A DNA stretch of 64,000 nt from Pedobacter sp. BS3. Its GTDB lineage: Bacteria > Bacteroidota > Bacteroidia > Sphingobacteriales > Sphingobacteriaceae. A model generated the notes under the pieces. That model did not search any database. It was not told the DNA's origin and saw only the letters and a list, made by a program, of their open reading frames with translations. The stretch lies in contig NZ_VTRT01000006.1 in NCBI RefSeq assembly GCF_008274585.1, positions 1 to 64,000 on the forward strand, read 5' to 3'. Shown here in pieces: positions 7,280 through 15,125 of the stretch (positions are counted from its first letter, which is position 1; each line of letters opens with the position of its first letter). The translations under genes were made by a program, and so were the position numbers.

Positions 7280-8386
7280 TCACTCTGAAAAAGTGAGCAG
7301 GCTATGCTGGCTGGCTGTATGAATATCCCGCCATACCCGGTTTATTTCGGATGCCGGGTTAGCAGCTATCAGTCCGCAAAAGGGATAAAGCTCGTCGGTA
7401 CAGGTGATGGCATATCTTGCCAAAGCACGACTGCTCACACTGGTTGCCTGTAGTATTTGCTGAGGGATAGACTCGTTTTTGTTGCAAAACTGCCAGGAAC
7501 GCTCAATATACTGGTAAAAGGAAACACGTAATTCGCTGATATGGTCTTTAACCTGGCGAAGTTTGCCGTTCAGCAGTTGTTTTTGCTTGTCGGTGAGTTT
7601 TTTGCTGTGCATACGTTGTTCAAAAAACTGTTCGCACAAATCCATAAAATGGATGGCCATACCGCTAATGTTTGCAGCCAGCGTAGTTTCAGCCAGCTGC
7701 AAAAACGGGTAACGATGAACAGGATTGTCTATTACTGTATTCTCCGCATCAATTTTAAAGCACCTGCTTGTGGGTACATGCAGTTTTTTTATAGCAAATG
7801 AATGACTGCCGGTTGCTACCATCCCGATGCTGCTCCAAGCAGGCACTAATTCTACTTCATCTTTTTTAAAAATGAATGATAAAATCAGCGGGCTGCCATC
7901 GGCATTGAGCACGGGCGTATTCTCTTCGGTAATTACACAGTTTGCCGTAAACCATGTGGTGTGTGGGGCTCCGGTGGCATATTTCCATTGTCCGTTAATC
8001 TCATATCCAGTGGAGGTAATGTTAGCCGTGCCGGTGGGCGCTCCGCTGCCTCCCAGGCATACATCGCGGTCGGCAAAAATCTTTTCGGCGATATCCGGCG
8101 ATAAGAAACCTCCGAACCAGCCGGCCCCGCAGCATAAGGTTACCGTCCAGCCAAAGCTACCATCGGCCCAGCTCATACCTTCTTCCAGTTTAATGGCATC
8201 GGGTAAATTAAATTGCAGCCCACCATATACGTTGGGTACAAACAATTTAAACCATTGCTGCCGGTAAATCAATTCCAATTGTTTAGAATGCAGACTTCCG
8301 CGTTGCTCGGCCTGAGCCGCATACTGACGGATAATTGCTGTCCATTCAGTATTCAGAAAAGATGAAGGGTGCGGTGTTTGATGCAT
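7280..8386 (-). CDS. acyl-CoA dehydrogenase-like flavoprotein
   Basis: A 368-residue protein with acyl-CoA dehydrogenase fold features: an N-terminal helical domain (QWFKLFVPNVYGGLQFNLPDA), a mid beta domain with GGSGAPTGTANITSTGYEINGQW-type segments (the flavin region), SSIGMVATGSHSF around residue 190, and a C-terminal four-helix bundle. The catalytic Glu of true acyl-CoA dehydrogenases is not evident, so it may belong to the HsaA/DszC-like flavin monooxygenase branch. It lies between pnuT and the TPK-like gene on the same strand, but a long inverted repeat separates it from pnuT. Whether it acts on a thiamine-related compound is speculation. Confidence 0.7.
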   Translation of the reverse strand: MHQTPHPSSFLNTEWTAIIRQYAAQAEQRGSLHSKQLELIYRQQWFKLFVPNVYGGLQFNLPDAIKLEEGMSWADGSFGWTVTLCCGAGWFGGFLSPDIAEKIFADRDVCLGGSGAPTGTANITSTGYEINGQWKYATGAPHTTWFTANCVITEENTPVLNADGSPLILSFIFKKDEVELVPAWSSIGMVATGSHSFAIKKLHVPTSRCFKIDAENTVIDNPVHRYPFLQLAETTLAANISGMAIHFMDLCEQFFEQRMHSKKLTDKQKQLLNGKLRQVKDHISELRVSFYQYIERSWQFCNKNESIPQQILQATSVSSRALARYAITCTDELYPFCGLIAANPASEINRVWRDIHTASQHSLLTFSE

Positions 8387-8389
8387 AGT

Positions 8390-8473
8390 GTTGCGGGTTA
8401 CCTGTTATGAGTTGTGTGTTACCGTTACCTTATGAGCTGTACAAAATTTTCTCCGTAACAGGTAACCCACAAC
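8390..8473. repeat. 19-bp inverted repeat between pnuT and the flavoprotein gene
   Basis: Arms at 8390-8408 and 8455-8473 (core GGGTTACCTGTTA and its complement) pair with 2 mismatches around a 46-nt loop. On the minus strand it would form in the mRNA just after the pnuT stop and may terminate or stabilise the receptor-pnuT transcript. Confidence 0.6.
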
Positions 8474-8480
8474 ACGTAAC

Positions 8481-9095
8481 TCATATTGTGCGTTCCTGCC
8501 GGTATAATTTCTTCCATTCACGATATCCTAAAATAGCTATAATGAACAGGAAAATAGTTAATAAAGCGAAAAGCGGCAACTTTTTATGAAACAGCAGCGG
8601 CACGGCAAAAAAGTTGGATATATTCAGTAAAATCCAGTTTTCCATTTTACGCCGGGCCAGCAGCCACATACCTGCCCATGCGGCTGATGATACCCAGGCA
8701 TCTATCAGCGGCACATCAGAATCGGTAAAATGTTTCAATGCCAGGTACAAGATGACCCATCCGCCAAAAACAATAGCCAGCGTAATTAACCATTCCTGCC
8801 GGGTGGAGTAACTTATTTTTACCGGCGGCTCATTTTTTTTGCGATACCAGTATATCCAGCCGTAAACGCTCATCACCACATAGTACACATTCAGCAGGCA
8901 TTCGGCGTACAGGCGGGCCTCAACCAGCAAAACCATAGAAAGCAGGATGCCGGCTATCCCGGTAGGGTATAGCCAAACATTATTCACCCGGGCCAGCAGT
9001 ACTTCGGCCACGCCTAAAGAAACAGCTATCCATTGCAGGATAGTTGTTTCTTTAAGCTGTTCGGCCAGCAAATGATACCAGTTTTGCCACTCCAT
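8481..9095 (-). CDS. pnuT: PnuC-family vitamin transporter, probably thiamine (PnuT)
   Basis: A 204-residue integral inner-membrane protein with about six or seven hydrophobic segments. LQWIAVSLGVAEVLLA, NVWLYPTGIAGILLS and NVYYVVMSVYGWIYW are typical of the PnuC family, where Trp/Tyr-rich N-x-x-Y motifs line the substrate site. The family takes up nicotinamide riboside or thiamine by facilitated diffusion followed by phosphorylation. Here the gene follows the TonB receptor by 2 bp, downstream of a TPP riboswitch, so thiamine is the likely substrate. A NadR-like kinase gene at 13.2 kb could argue for nicotinamide riboside, but it is on the other strand and separately controlled. Confidence 0.85.
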   Translation of the reverse strand: MEWQNWYHLLAEQLKETTILQWIAVSLGVAEVLLARVNNVWLYPTGIAGILLSMVLLVEARLYAECLLNVYYVVMSVYGWIYWYRKKNEPPVKISYSTRQEWLITLAIVFGGWVILYLALKHFTDSDVPLIDAWVSSAAWAGMWLLARRKMENWILLNISNFFAVPLLFHKKLPLFALLTIFLFIIAILGYREWKKLYRQERTI

Positions 9096-9097
9096 AC

Positions 9098-11560
9098 TTA
9101 AAATTTTACGTTCAGCGCCAGCAGGAAATTGCGTGTTGCCTGCGGGAAGTAGAAGTTCTCGGTAATCATGCGATGGTCTACAACCGAGCTGTAGGTATAA
9201 CCATTGCTTTCATACCGCTCGCTGAACAGGTTATTTACCATCAGGGTTAGCCCGATATTTTTAATCCCCGTGAAAGCGGTTTGATAATGCAGGCGTAAGT
9301 CATTTACAAAAAACGGGTCGAGCTGCCGTTTGCCGTTGGATGTGTTATCCAGGTATTGCCGTCCCACATACTTAGATAACAAGGCAATTTCAGCATTTTT
9401 TACCGGCTGCCAGCTCAGCTCGCTGGATGCGATAAAGTTTGGTGAAAAGGCAATATCCGGTTTGTCGTAACTGTTAACGATGGTATTGACCAGGTCATAA
9501 TTGGCATCGTACTCATAAATCACTTCGTCAAACTGTTTGATTTTGTTGCGGCTTAATGTTGCCGTTAATCCCCAGGTTAATGAGGGCACCAGCTTTGTCC
9601 GGGCATCCAGCTCCAGGCCCATACGTGAACTTATCGGCACATTTTGCCGGATGGATTCGCCGACATCATTTACAGCGCCGGTTAAAATCAGCTGGTCTTT
9701 ATAAAACATGCCGTAGGCGTTCAGCCCGATATTAAACCCGGAAGTGGCGATACGGTAGCCGGCTTCCACATCCTGCAGGTTTTCTGATTTCGGACGGGTT
9801 GCCGGTGTGGAGTTTACATAATCGTCGCGGTTAGGCTCTTTGTTAGCCACAGCATACGAAATATAAATATTGCTGTTGTCTGTAAGCTGATGCATGATGC
9901 CCACTTTCGGGTTAAAAAAGTTGAGCCTATCATGCTGGTCCAGCGGACTGCGGTTTTTGTCTGTTCCGCTGATGGTGTAATCAATATTACGGTATTGTAA
10001 ATCGCCATACAAACTGGTTTTACCCAACTGATAAGTGGCTTTTAGATACGTGTTAAAATCTTTTTTAACGCCTTTGCCATCGTAATAATGCTGATGAATA
10101 TCGCCATCCGATGCATACTGCGCCCAGATTACCTCGCCAAAATGACGTCCATCGTATTCGTTATAAGCGCCGCCCCAGGTAAGATTGAACTTTAGCGATG
10201 GTTTATAGTCCAGCGAATAGGTGAGGCCGTAGAAATCATTATCCAGCCAGCGGCGGCGAACAAGGTCGGTTTTGCTTATGGTTTCTGAACCAATCAGGAC
10301 ATTATCTAACCCGTAATTGGCCAGCTTCTGGCTGTATTTGTACTCCTCGTAATACCCACGGCCATACGTATAATGCAAGGCGCCGTTAAATGTCAGCTGG
10401 TTTGAAAAATGGTGCGAATACAGCAGTTGGTAATGGTCTTGTGTATAATTATCCGTCTGGTCAGGATACAGGAACTGGCTGTATTTGCGGTTGTCTGCAT
10501 TAAACAAATTGAGCGAATCGGCGGTGGTATTGTACAGGTAACCTACGTTATCGTAATAATGGCGGTACAGGCTGTCCATATTTCCGGTAAGCTTAGCTTC
10601 GGGCACACCATTCCACACCTGGAACGTGGTTTCCTTGCCGGACAGCACATTTACACGAAGCAAATCTTTTTTGCCGTAATATGCGCCGCTCAGGAAGAAC
10701 GATTTTAAATCGGATGAGCCTCTATCCACATAACCGTTGGATTTAATCCGCGATAAGCGGCCATCAAAAGTAAATTTACCGTTAATGAGACCTGTGCCAA
10801 CGTTTACGGTGTTTTTCCAGGTATTGTACGAACCGAATGTATTGTTCAGCTCGGCATAAGCGGAATCACGGCGGGTATTGGTCTGGATGTTCAGGCTGGC
10901 GCCAAACGCCCCGGCGCCGTTGGTTGAAGTGCCCACGCCACGCTGTACCTGGATATTGTCTACCGATGAGGCGAAATCAGGAAGGTCGATGAAAAAGCTG
11001 CCCTGGCTTTCCGCGTCGTTCAGCGGGATTCCGTTAATGGTTACGTTGGTCCGGGTCGGGTCGCTGCCGCGGATGCGGATTCCGGTGTAACCAATTCCTG
11101 CCCCGGCATCGGAGGAAACCACTACCGAAGGCGTTTGATTAAGCAGGTAAGGCAAATCCTGGCCTAAATTGTTTTTCTCGATTTCGGCTTTACTGATATT
11201 GCGGTACGTAGCGCCGGTATTGCTGGTGGCACGGGTAGCGCTTACCAATACCTCGTCAACAAGCTGGCTGACCGGAGCCAAAGTAATATTGTACGTTTGG
11301 TTGCCGGTAACCCGGATGGTGCGGCTTTGGGTTTGATAACCCAGAAAAGAAACCCGGATTAGGTGTTCTCCAGCTGTTACATCGTTAAATTGATACGTTC
11401 CGTCTGAACCGGACTGAGTAACCCGGTTGCCCAGGTAAACACTGGCTCCCGGCAAAGATTCGCCGGTAGAATTGCTGATTTTTCCGTTTACCACAAACTG
11501 CGCCATAGCTAACGCAGGCAACAGGATAACTGCCAGGGCAGTTAAAAAATGTTTTTTCAC
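9098..11560 (-). CDS. TonB-dependent receptor, probable thiamine uptake
   Basis: An 820-residue outer-membrane receptor. Residues 1-20 are a signal peptide ending AMAQ; 21-105 a carboxypeptidase-regulatory-like domain (GKISNSTGESLPGASVYLG); about 115-230 the plug (SATRATSNTG, GIRIRGSDPTRTNVTINGIP); the rest a 22-strand-type barrel ending with a terminal Phe (FLLALNVKF) for BAM recognition. It is the first gene after a TPP riboswitch and is followed 2 bp later by pnuT, so thiamine or its phosphates are the expected ligand. Expression should fall when intracellular TPP is high. Confidence 0.9.
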   Translation of the reverse strand: MKKHFLTALAVILLPALAMAQFVVNGKISNSTGESLPGASVYLGNRVTQSGSDGTYQFNDVTAGEHLIRVSFLGYQTQSRTIRVTGNQTYNITLAPVSQLVDEVLVSATRATSNTGATYRNISKAEIEKNNLGQDLPYLLNQTPSVVVSSDAGAGIGYTGIRIRGSDPTRTNVTINGIPLNDAESQGSFFIDLPDFASSVDNIQVQRGVGTSTNGAGAFGASLNIQTNTRRDSAYAELNNTFGSYNTWKNTVNVGTGLINGKFTFDGRLSRIKSNGYVDRGSSDLKSFFLSGAYYGKKDLLRVNVLSGKETTFQVWNGVPEAKLTGNMDSLYRHYYDNVGYLYNTTADSLNLFNADNRKYSQFLYPDQTDNYTQDHYQLLYSHHFSNQLTFNGALHYTYGRGYYEEYKYSQKLANYGLDNVLIGSETISKTDLVRRRWLDNDFYGLTYSLDYKPSLKFNLTWGGAYNEYDGRHFGEVIWAQYASDGDIHQHYYDGKGVKKDFNTYLKATYQLGKTSLYGDLQYRNIDYTISGTDKNRSPLDQHDRLNFFNPKVGIMHQLTDNSNIYISYAVANKEPNRDDYVNSTPATRPKSENLQDVEAGYRIATSGFNIGLNAYGMFYKDQLILTGAVNDVGESIRQNVPISSRMGLELDARTKLVPSLTWGLTATLSRNKIKQFDEVIYEYDANYDLVNTIVNSYDKPDIAFSPNFIASSELSWQPVKNAEIALLSKYVGRQYLDNTSNGKRQLDPFFVNDLRLHYQTAFTGIKNIGLTLMVNNLFSERYESNGYTYSSVVDHRMITENFYFPQATRNFLLALNVKF

Positions 11561-11624
11561 GTTTCTGAATAATTTTTAGTTAAACAATGCTGCATGCAGG
11601 GGAACGTGCAGATACGTTAACTTA

Positions 11625-11797
11625 CCTCCCTACGCCGGCATTACCCGGATCAGGTGCTTGAAAAAGTGAGGCTATGGCGCTGACACATTTCAGCGTTAAC
11701 CTTCAGCTTTTTCAATGGGTATAATCTCAGCCTGTTTTTGTGTTTGAGCGTGGTTTAGCTAGCATGTTGCCACATCATCACAAACAAGGCACCCCTA
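11625..11797 (-). promoter_or_regulatory. TPP (thiamine pyrophosphate) riboswitch
   Basis: Read on the minus strand, all conserved parts are present in order: GGGGTGCC (11795-11788), GGCTGAGATTATACCC (about 11731-11716), then CACCTGATCCGGGTAATG and CCGGCGTAGGGA ending near 11627. Two variable arms are longer than in E. coli thiM. The TonB receptor ATG follows about 65 nt after it. The element should repress the receptor-pnuT mRNA when TPP is bound. Confidence 0.95.
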
Positions 11798-11806
11798 TTA
11801 ATGAGG

Positions 11807-11814
11807 CAAAGGTA
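11807..11814 (-). promoter_or_regulatory. -7 promoter box for the thiamine uptake operon
   Basis: The minus strand reads TACCTTTG, an exact TAnnTTTG, 10 bp before the first conserved base of the TPP riboswitch, which is where transcription must start. A TTTG at 11842-11839 could be the -33 element with a somewhat long spacer. Confidence 0.65.
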
Positions 11815-11862
11815 TAAAAATTGTTTGGTTTGGTAGGACAAACGCATCTAAAAAAATGGTGG

Positions 11863-11977
11863 CGTCATTGTCCCCAGGTTTCGGGAAAGGGCGGGATTGC
11901 GGGTAGAGTGAAGCAATCTCGTTGTTAATTGCAAGATTGCTTCGGCTCACACGGCCCCACGCAGCCTCGCAATGACG
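11863..11977. repeat. nested inverted-repeat element (dispersed-repeat type)
   Basis: Outer arms CGTCATTG (11863-11870) and CAATGACG (11970-11977); inner arms GAAGCAATCT (11910-11919) and AGATTGCTTC (11934-11943). The composition is unlike the neighbouring genes. It fills the gene-free stretch between the thiamine riboswitch and the DUF4886 gene; nothing else is seen from 11820 to 12039. Confidence 0.6.
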
Positions 11978-12039
11978 TGAACGTCTTGATGTATTTGCCC
12001 TGAGTTGTTTAGTTGTTGGGCTCTTATAATTACCTATGA

Positions 12040-12915
12040 CTATGGTTTCTTGCCGGTATTGATTTTAGTTACTTTAAACGGATGCCGTATAGCGGCGTGT
12101 GCGGCTTGTTTGGCTACTTCGGCAGCTTCCGGGCTTACTTTTTCAGGACGATAACGTTCGGTGGGGGCTTCTTCACCAAACAAGGCCTCAAACCAGGTGC
12201 AGGCCGCGATAAACCGGCCAATATATAAATCTAAATGATGACCGTCACGGGTGAGGTTATTACCCAAAAAGGTGTTGCGGGCATTCTGAATGGCGGTGCC
12301 CGATGGTACGATCAGGTCAAAATGGAATTTTTTCCTGGCCTTGGCAGACGCTTCCATAATTTTACTGTACATCTGTAATTGGTTACTTCCGTAATCAGCA
12401 TAACCTGCATGGGTAGAGTTGGGTGCGTAAGCCCAGGTTTGGTGCCAGATATATTTCACATGAGGGTCATTCACACTGTCTAAAAAATGTTTTATCCCTA
12501 TGAGCGGTTCAATATACGTTTCAAACTTGCCTGATAATACGCTGGCCTGCTGGATGGAAACATAATCCCACGGCTCGTTCTTCAGGGCGGTGAGAATGCT
12601 CACATCGGCGGTTGTTGTTTTATGTCCGTCTGCGAAAATTTTCCGGTAGCTGTAGGCACTTTTATTACCCTGAATGTTTTGCCAGTGAAGCGATAGCGGT
12701 GCGCCGCCAATATACAGGTTCCCGATAACGATATGTTTGCCTGCCGCATCTGCCAATTCATGCAGGTACTGTTCTACAGCATCCTGAGAAAAACTGTTGC
12801 CGATAGCCAATACCCGGAGTGTATCGTTATTAGCCGGTTGGCCAAACATCACAGCTGGTGATGTAATCAATAATAGAATGAAAAATAACCGGGATATTTT
12901 CTTTGACAGGATCAT
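12040..12915 (-). CDS. DUF4886 domain, SGNH-hydrolase-like exported protein
   Basis: From ATG 12915 the protein has 291 residues, starting with a signal peptide (MILSKKISRLFFILLLITSP to MFGQ). RVLAIGNSFSQDAVEQYL is the DUF4886 version of the GDSL block I, with the nucleophile Ser in GNSFS; DGHHLD near residue 245 supplies the Asp/His of block V. The fold is that of SGNH esterases or acetylhydrolases, often acting on acylated glycans. The substrate is unknown and no glycan-use genes are adjacent. An ATG 33 bp upstream is possible but places extra residues before the signal peptide. No clear promoter box was found. Confidence 0.8.
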   Translation of the reverse strand: MILSKKISRLFFILLLITSPAVMFGQPANNDTLRVLAIGNSFSQDAVEQYLHELADAAGKHIVIGNLYIGGAPLSLHWQNIQGNKSAYSYRKIFADGHKTTTADVSILTALKNEPWDYVSIQQASVLSGKFETYIEPLIGIKHFLDSVNDPHVKYIWHQTWAYAPNSTHAGYADYGSNQLQMYSKIMEASAKARKKFHFDLIVPSGTAIQNARNTFLGNNLTRDGHHLDLYIGRFIAACTWFEALFGEEAPTERYRPEKVSPEAAEVAKQAAHAAIRHPFKVTKINTGKKP

Positions 12916-13154
12916 TGGTTTCAAAATTATCTGATAGTTTGACTTCAAACTTAAGTAAAATGCCTGAAAGGAGAAAGGTTAAGGGTTGGATAAATACCCA
13001 CGGAAGAAAATATTGCCGGAATAAATCAAAGGATCGTATATCTTCTGATTTTATCCTGTAAATTGCTTTTTACCTGTTCAGAGGTGTTTGCCCTGTGTAA
13101 CTTGCGCTCATTTTAAGACTATAAGCAATAGTTTTAACTATCTTAGCCTCAAAA

Positions 13155-13694
13155 ATGGATAGCCAGGAGGTCATTAAAATAGCCGTTGTAGGCCCTGAAT
13201 CAACCGGTAAATCAACGCTTTCGGAGCAGCTGGCAGCACATTATCGTACCGTTTGGGTGCCCGAATATTCCCGCGAATATTGCAGTCGTTTAACGGGCGA
13301 TTGCACCTGGGAAGATGAGATCAATATCTTTTACGGGCAGCTGGAATTAGAAAAGCGATGGCTACCCCGGGCCAATAAGTTACTGATATGCGACACTACG
13401 TTTATAACCGTTAAAGTCTGGAGCGAGCATGTATTCGGGCGGGCTCCGCAACAGGTGCTGGATGAGCTGCCCCGTCACCTTTACGATCTGTACCTGCTTA
13501 TGGATATCGATCTGCCCTGGCAGGATGACCCTTTACGAAATTTCCCCGGCCTGAGGGCGCACTTTATGAACGTTTGGGAAAGCGAGCTCAGGCAACTCAA
13601 TGCTTCCTACCAGCTCATATCCGGACTTGAAGAGCAACGTTTTCAGGCGGCTGTGCAAACCATAGATCGTTTCCTGGAGCAGTATGATAAATGA
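13155..13694 (+). CDS. NadR-like AAA ATPase / putative nicotinamide riboside kinase
   Basis: A 179-residue P-loop protein: Walker A GPESTGKST at 13-21, VPEYSREYC around 38-46 and LICDTTFITVKVW around 76-88, matching the kinase half of NadR (AAA_28). The NMN adenylyltransferase and DNA-binding domains of full NadR are absent. Stand-alone versions in Bacteroidota usually accompany PnuC; the predicted role is phosphorylation of nicotinamide riboside in NAD salvage. A TATCTTAG element at 13139-13146 is a partial -7 box. murF follows 69 bp downstream. Confidence 0.8.
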   Translation: MDSQEVIKIAVVGPESTGKSTLSEQLAAHYRTVWVPEYSREYCSRLTGDCTWEDEINIFYGQLELEKRWLPRANKLLICDTTFITVKVWSEHVFGRAPQQVLDELPRHLYDLYLLMDIDLPWQDDPLRNFPGLRAHFMNVWESELRQLNASYQLISGLEEQRFQAAVQTIDRFLEQYDK

Positions 13695-13751
13695 CGTCAT
13701 CCTACTTGTAACTTTCTGCCGTTAACTTTCTACTTTCAACCTGATATCTTT

Positions 13752-13759
13752 TATTTTCG
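13752..13759 (+). promoter_or_regulatory. possible -7 box for murF
   Basis: TATTTTCG, one mismatch to TAnnTTTG, 4 nt before the murF ATG. The spacing is the same as at panD. No good -33 element was found. Confidence 0.35.
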
Positions 13760-13763
13760 CAGT

Positions 13764-15065
13764 ATGACAATCGAACAGCTTTACGGCCTGTACACTCAAT
13801 ACCCGGTAATTTGCACCGACACCCGGAAAATTACTGAAGGATGCCTGTTTTTTGCCTTAAAAGGCGAAAATTTTGATGCCAACCAGTTTGCCGGTCAGGC
13901 CATAGCGTTGGGGGCAGCTTACGCGATCATTGACCGTGCTGAGTGCCAGGCCGGCGAACGTTTTATCTTAGCAGATGATGTGCTGACTACTTTACAGCAA
14001 TTAGCACGATACCACCGCGACAGGCTGAATATCCCGGTAATCGGTATCACCGGCACAAATGGGAAAACCACAACCAAAGAGCTGATCAACGCAGTTTTAA
14101 GCCAGAAATATACCACCTATGCTACACAGGGCAACCTGAATAACCATATTGGTGTTCCGCTTACCTTGTTAGCTGTTGGCCGGGATATTGAAATAGCTGT
14201 TATCGAGATGGGGGCCAATCATCCCGGTGAAATTGAATTTCTTTGCAACATTGCCCGGCCAACACATGGCATTATTACCAATGTTGGCAAGGCGCACCTG
14301 GAAGGTTTTGGCGGATATGAAGGCGTGAAACGCACCAAAGGCGAATTATACAGGCATCTTGCCCAAACCCGCGGCATTGCCTTTATTAATCACGATAATA
14401 CGGAGCTGATAGCCATGAGTAACCTTGCGGCATTGCAGAACAGGATTTACTACGGCACGGGTACGGATAATGTTGTAAGTGGCAGTTTTGATATTATTGA
14501 TAATTTTCTACGGGTACATTGGAAGCATCCAGATGGTACGTTGCATGAAGCGCAGTCAAACCTTACGGGAACCTATAATTTTGAAAATGTGCTTGCCGCC
14601 ATTTGCATCGGCAGTTTTTTTGAGCTTCCACCTGAGCAGGTTAACCGGGGAGTAGCGGCCTACCGGCCAACCAATAATCGCTCGCAGATTACCCAAACCG
14701 GGCATAATGTGTTGGTTTGCGACTATTACAACGCCAATCCCAGCAGCATGGCTGTAGCTCTGGAAAACCTGGCTGCCTTGAAGGCAGAACATAAGGCCGT
14801 AATTTTAGGCGATATGTTTGAGCTGGGCGCTGAGGCAGCGCAGGAGCACCAGGCTGTAGTGCAACGTGCGGCAAGCCTGGACTTAGATAAGCGCATTTTT
14901 GTTGGTAAGGAGTTTTATGAGCTACGCCATCGCTTTGCAGGAGATTTTTACCTGACCACGGCCGATGCTTATGCAGCCCTGAAGCAACATCCACTGGAAA
15001 ATTACACCATTCTCTTAAAAGGTTCGCGAAGTATGAAGCTTGAGCAATTGGTTGAACTGCTGTAA
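13764..15065 (+). CDS. murF: UDP-N-acetylmuramoyl-tripeptide--D-alanyl-D-alanine ligase
   Basis: A 433-residue Mur ligase that adds D-Ala-D-Ala to the UDP-MurNAc-tripeptide in the cytoplasm, the last soluble step of peptidoglycan precursor synthesis. The N-terminal domain has the substrate segment CTDTRKITEGCLFFALKGE; the ATP-binding P-loop is GITGTNGKTTTK (94-105); EMGANHPGEI and the YNANPSSM motif near residue 317 are MurF signatures, and the C-terminal Rossmann domain has ILGDMFELG. Length is normal for the Bacteroidota protein. Confidence 0.96.
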   Translation: MTIEQLYGLYTQYPVICTDTRKITEGCLFFALKGENFDANQFAGQAIALGAAYAIIDRAECQAGERFILADDVLTTLQQLARYHRDRLNIPVIGITGTNGKTTTKELINAVLSQKYTTYATQGNLNNHIGVPLTLLAVGRDIEIAVIEMGANHPGEIEFLCNIARPTHGIITNVGKAHLEGFGGYEGVKRTKGELYRHLAQTRGIAFINHDNTELIAMSNLAALQNRIYYGTGTDNVVSGSFDIIDNFLRVHWKHPDGTLHEAQSNLTGTYNFENVLAAICIGSFFELPPEQVNRGVAAYRPTNNRSQITQTGHNVLVCDYYNANPSSMAVALENLAALKAEHKAVILGDMFELGAEAAQEHQAVVQRAASLDLDKRIFVGKEFYELRHRFAGDFYLTTADAYAALKQHPLENYTILLKGSRSMKLEQLVELL

Positions 15066-15111
15066 AAAGGCAAGCCTTTAAAGCCAGTTTATAAATTCCC
15101 TAAAATTGGCG

Positions 15112-15119
15112 TATTTTTG
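15112..15119 (+). promoter_or_regulatory. -7 box for rlmD
   Basis: TATTTTTG, an exact TAnnTTTG, ends 6 nt before the rlmD ATG at 15126, so any leader would be only a few nucleotides. Confidence 0.45.
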
Positions 15120-15125
15120 CCATCC

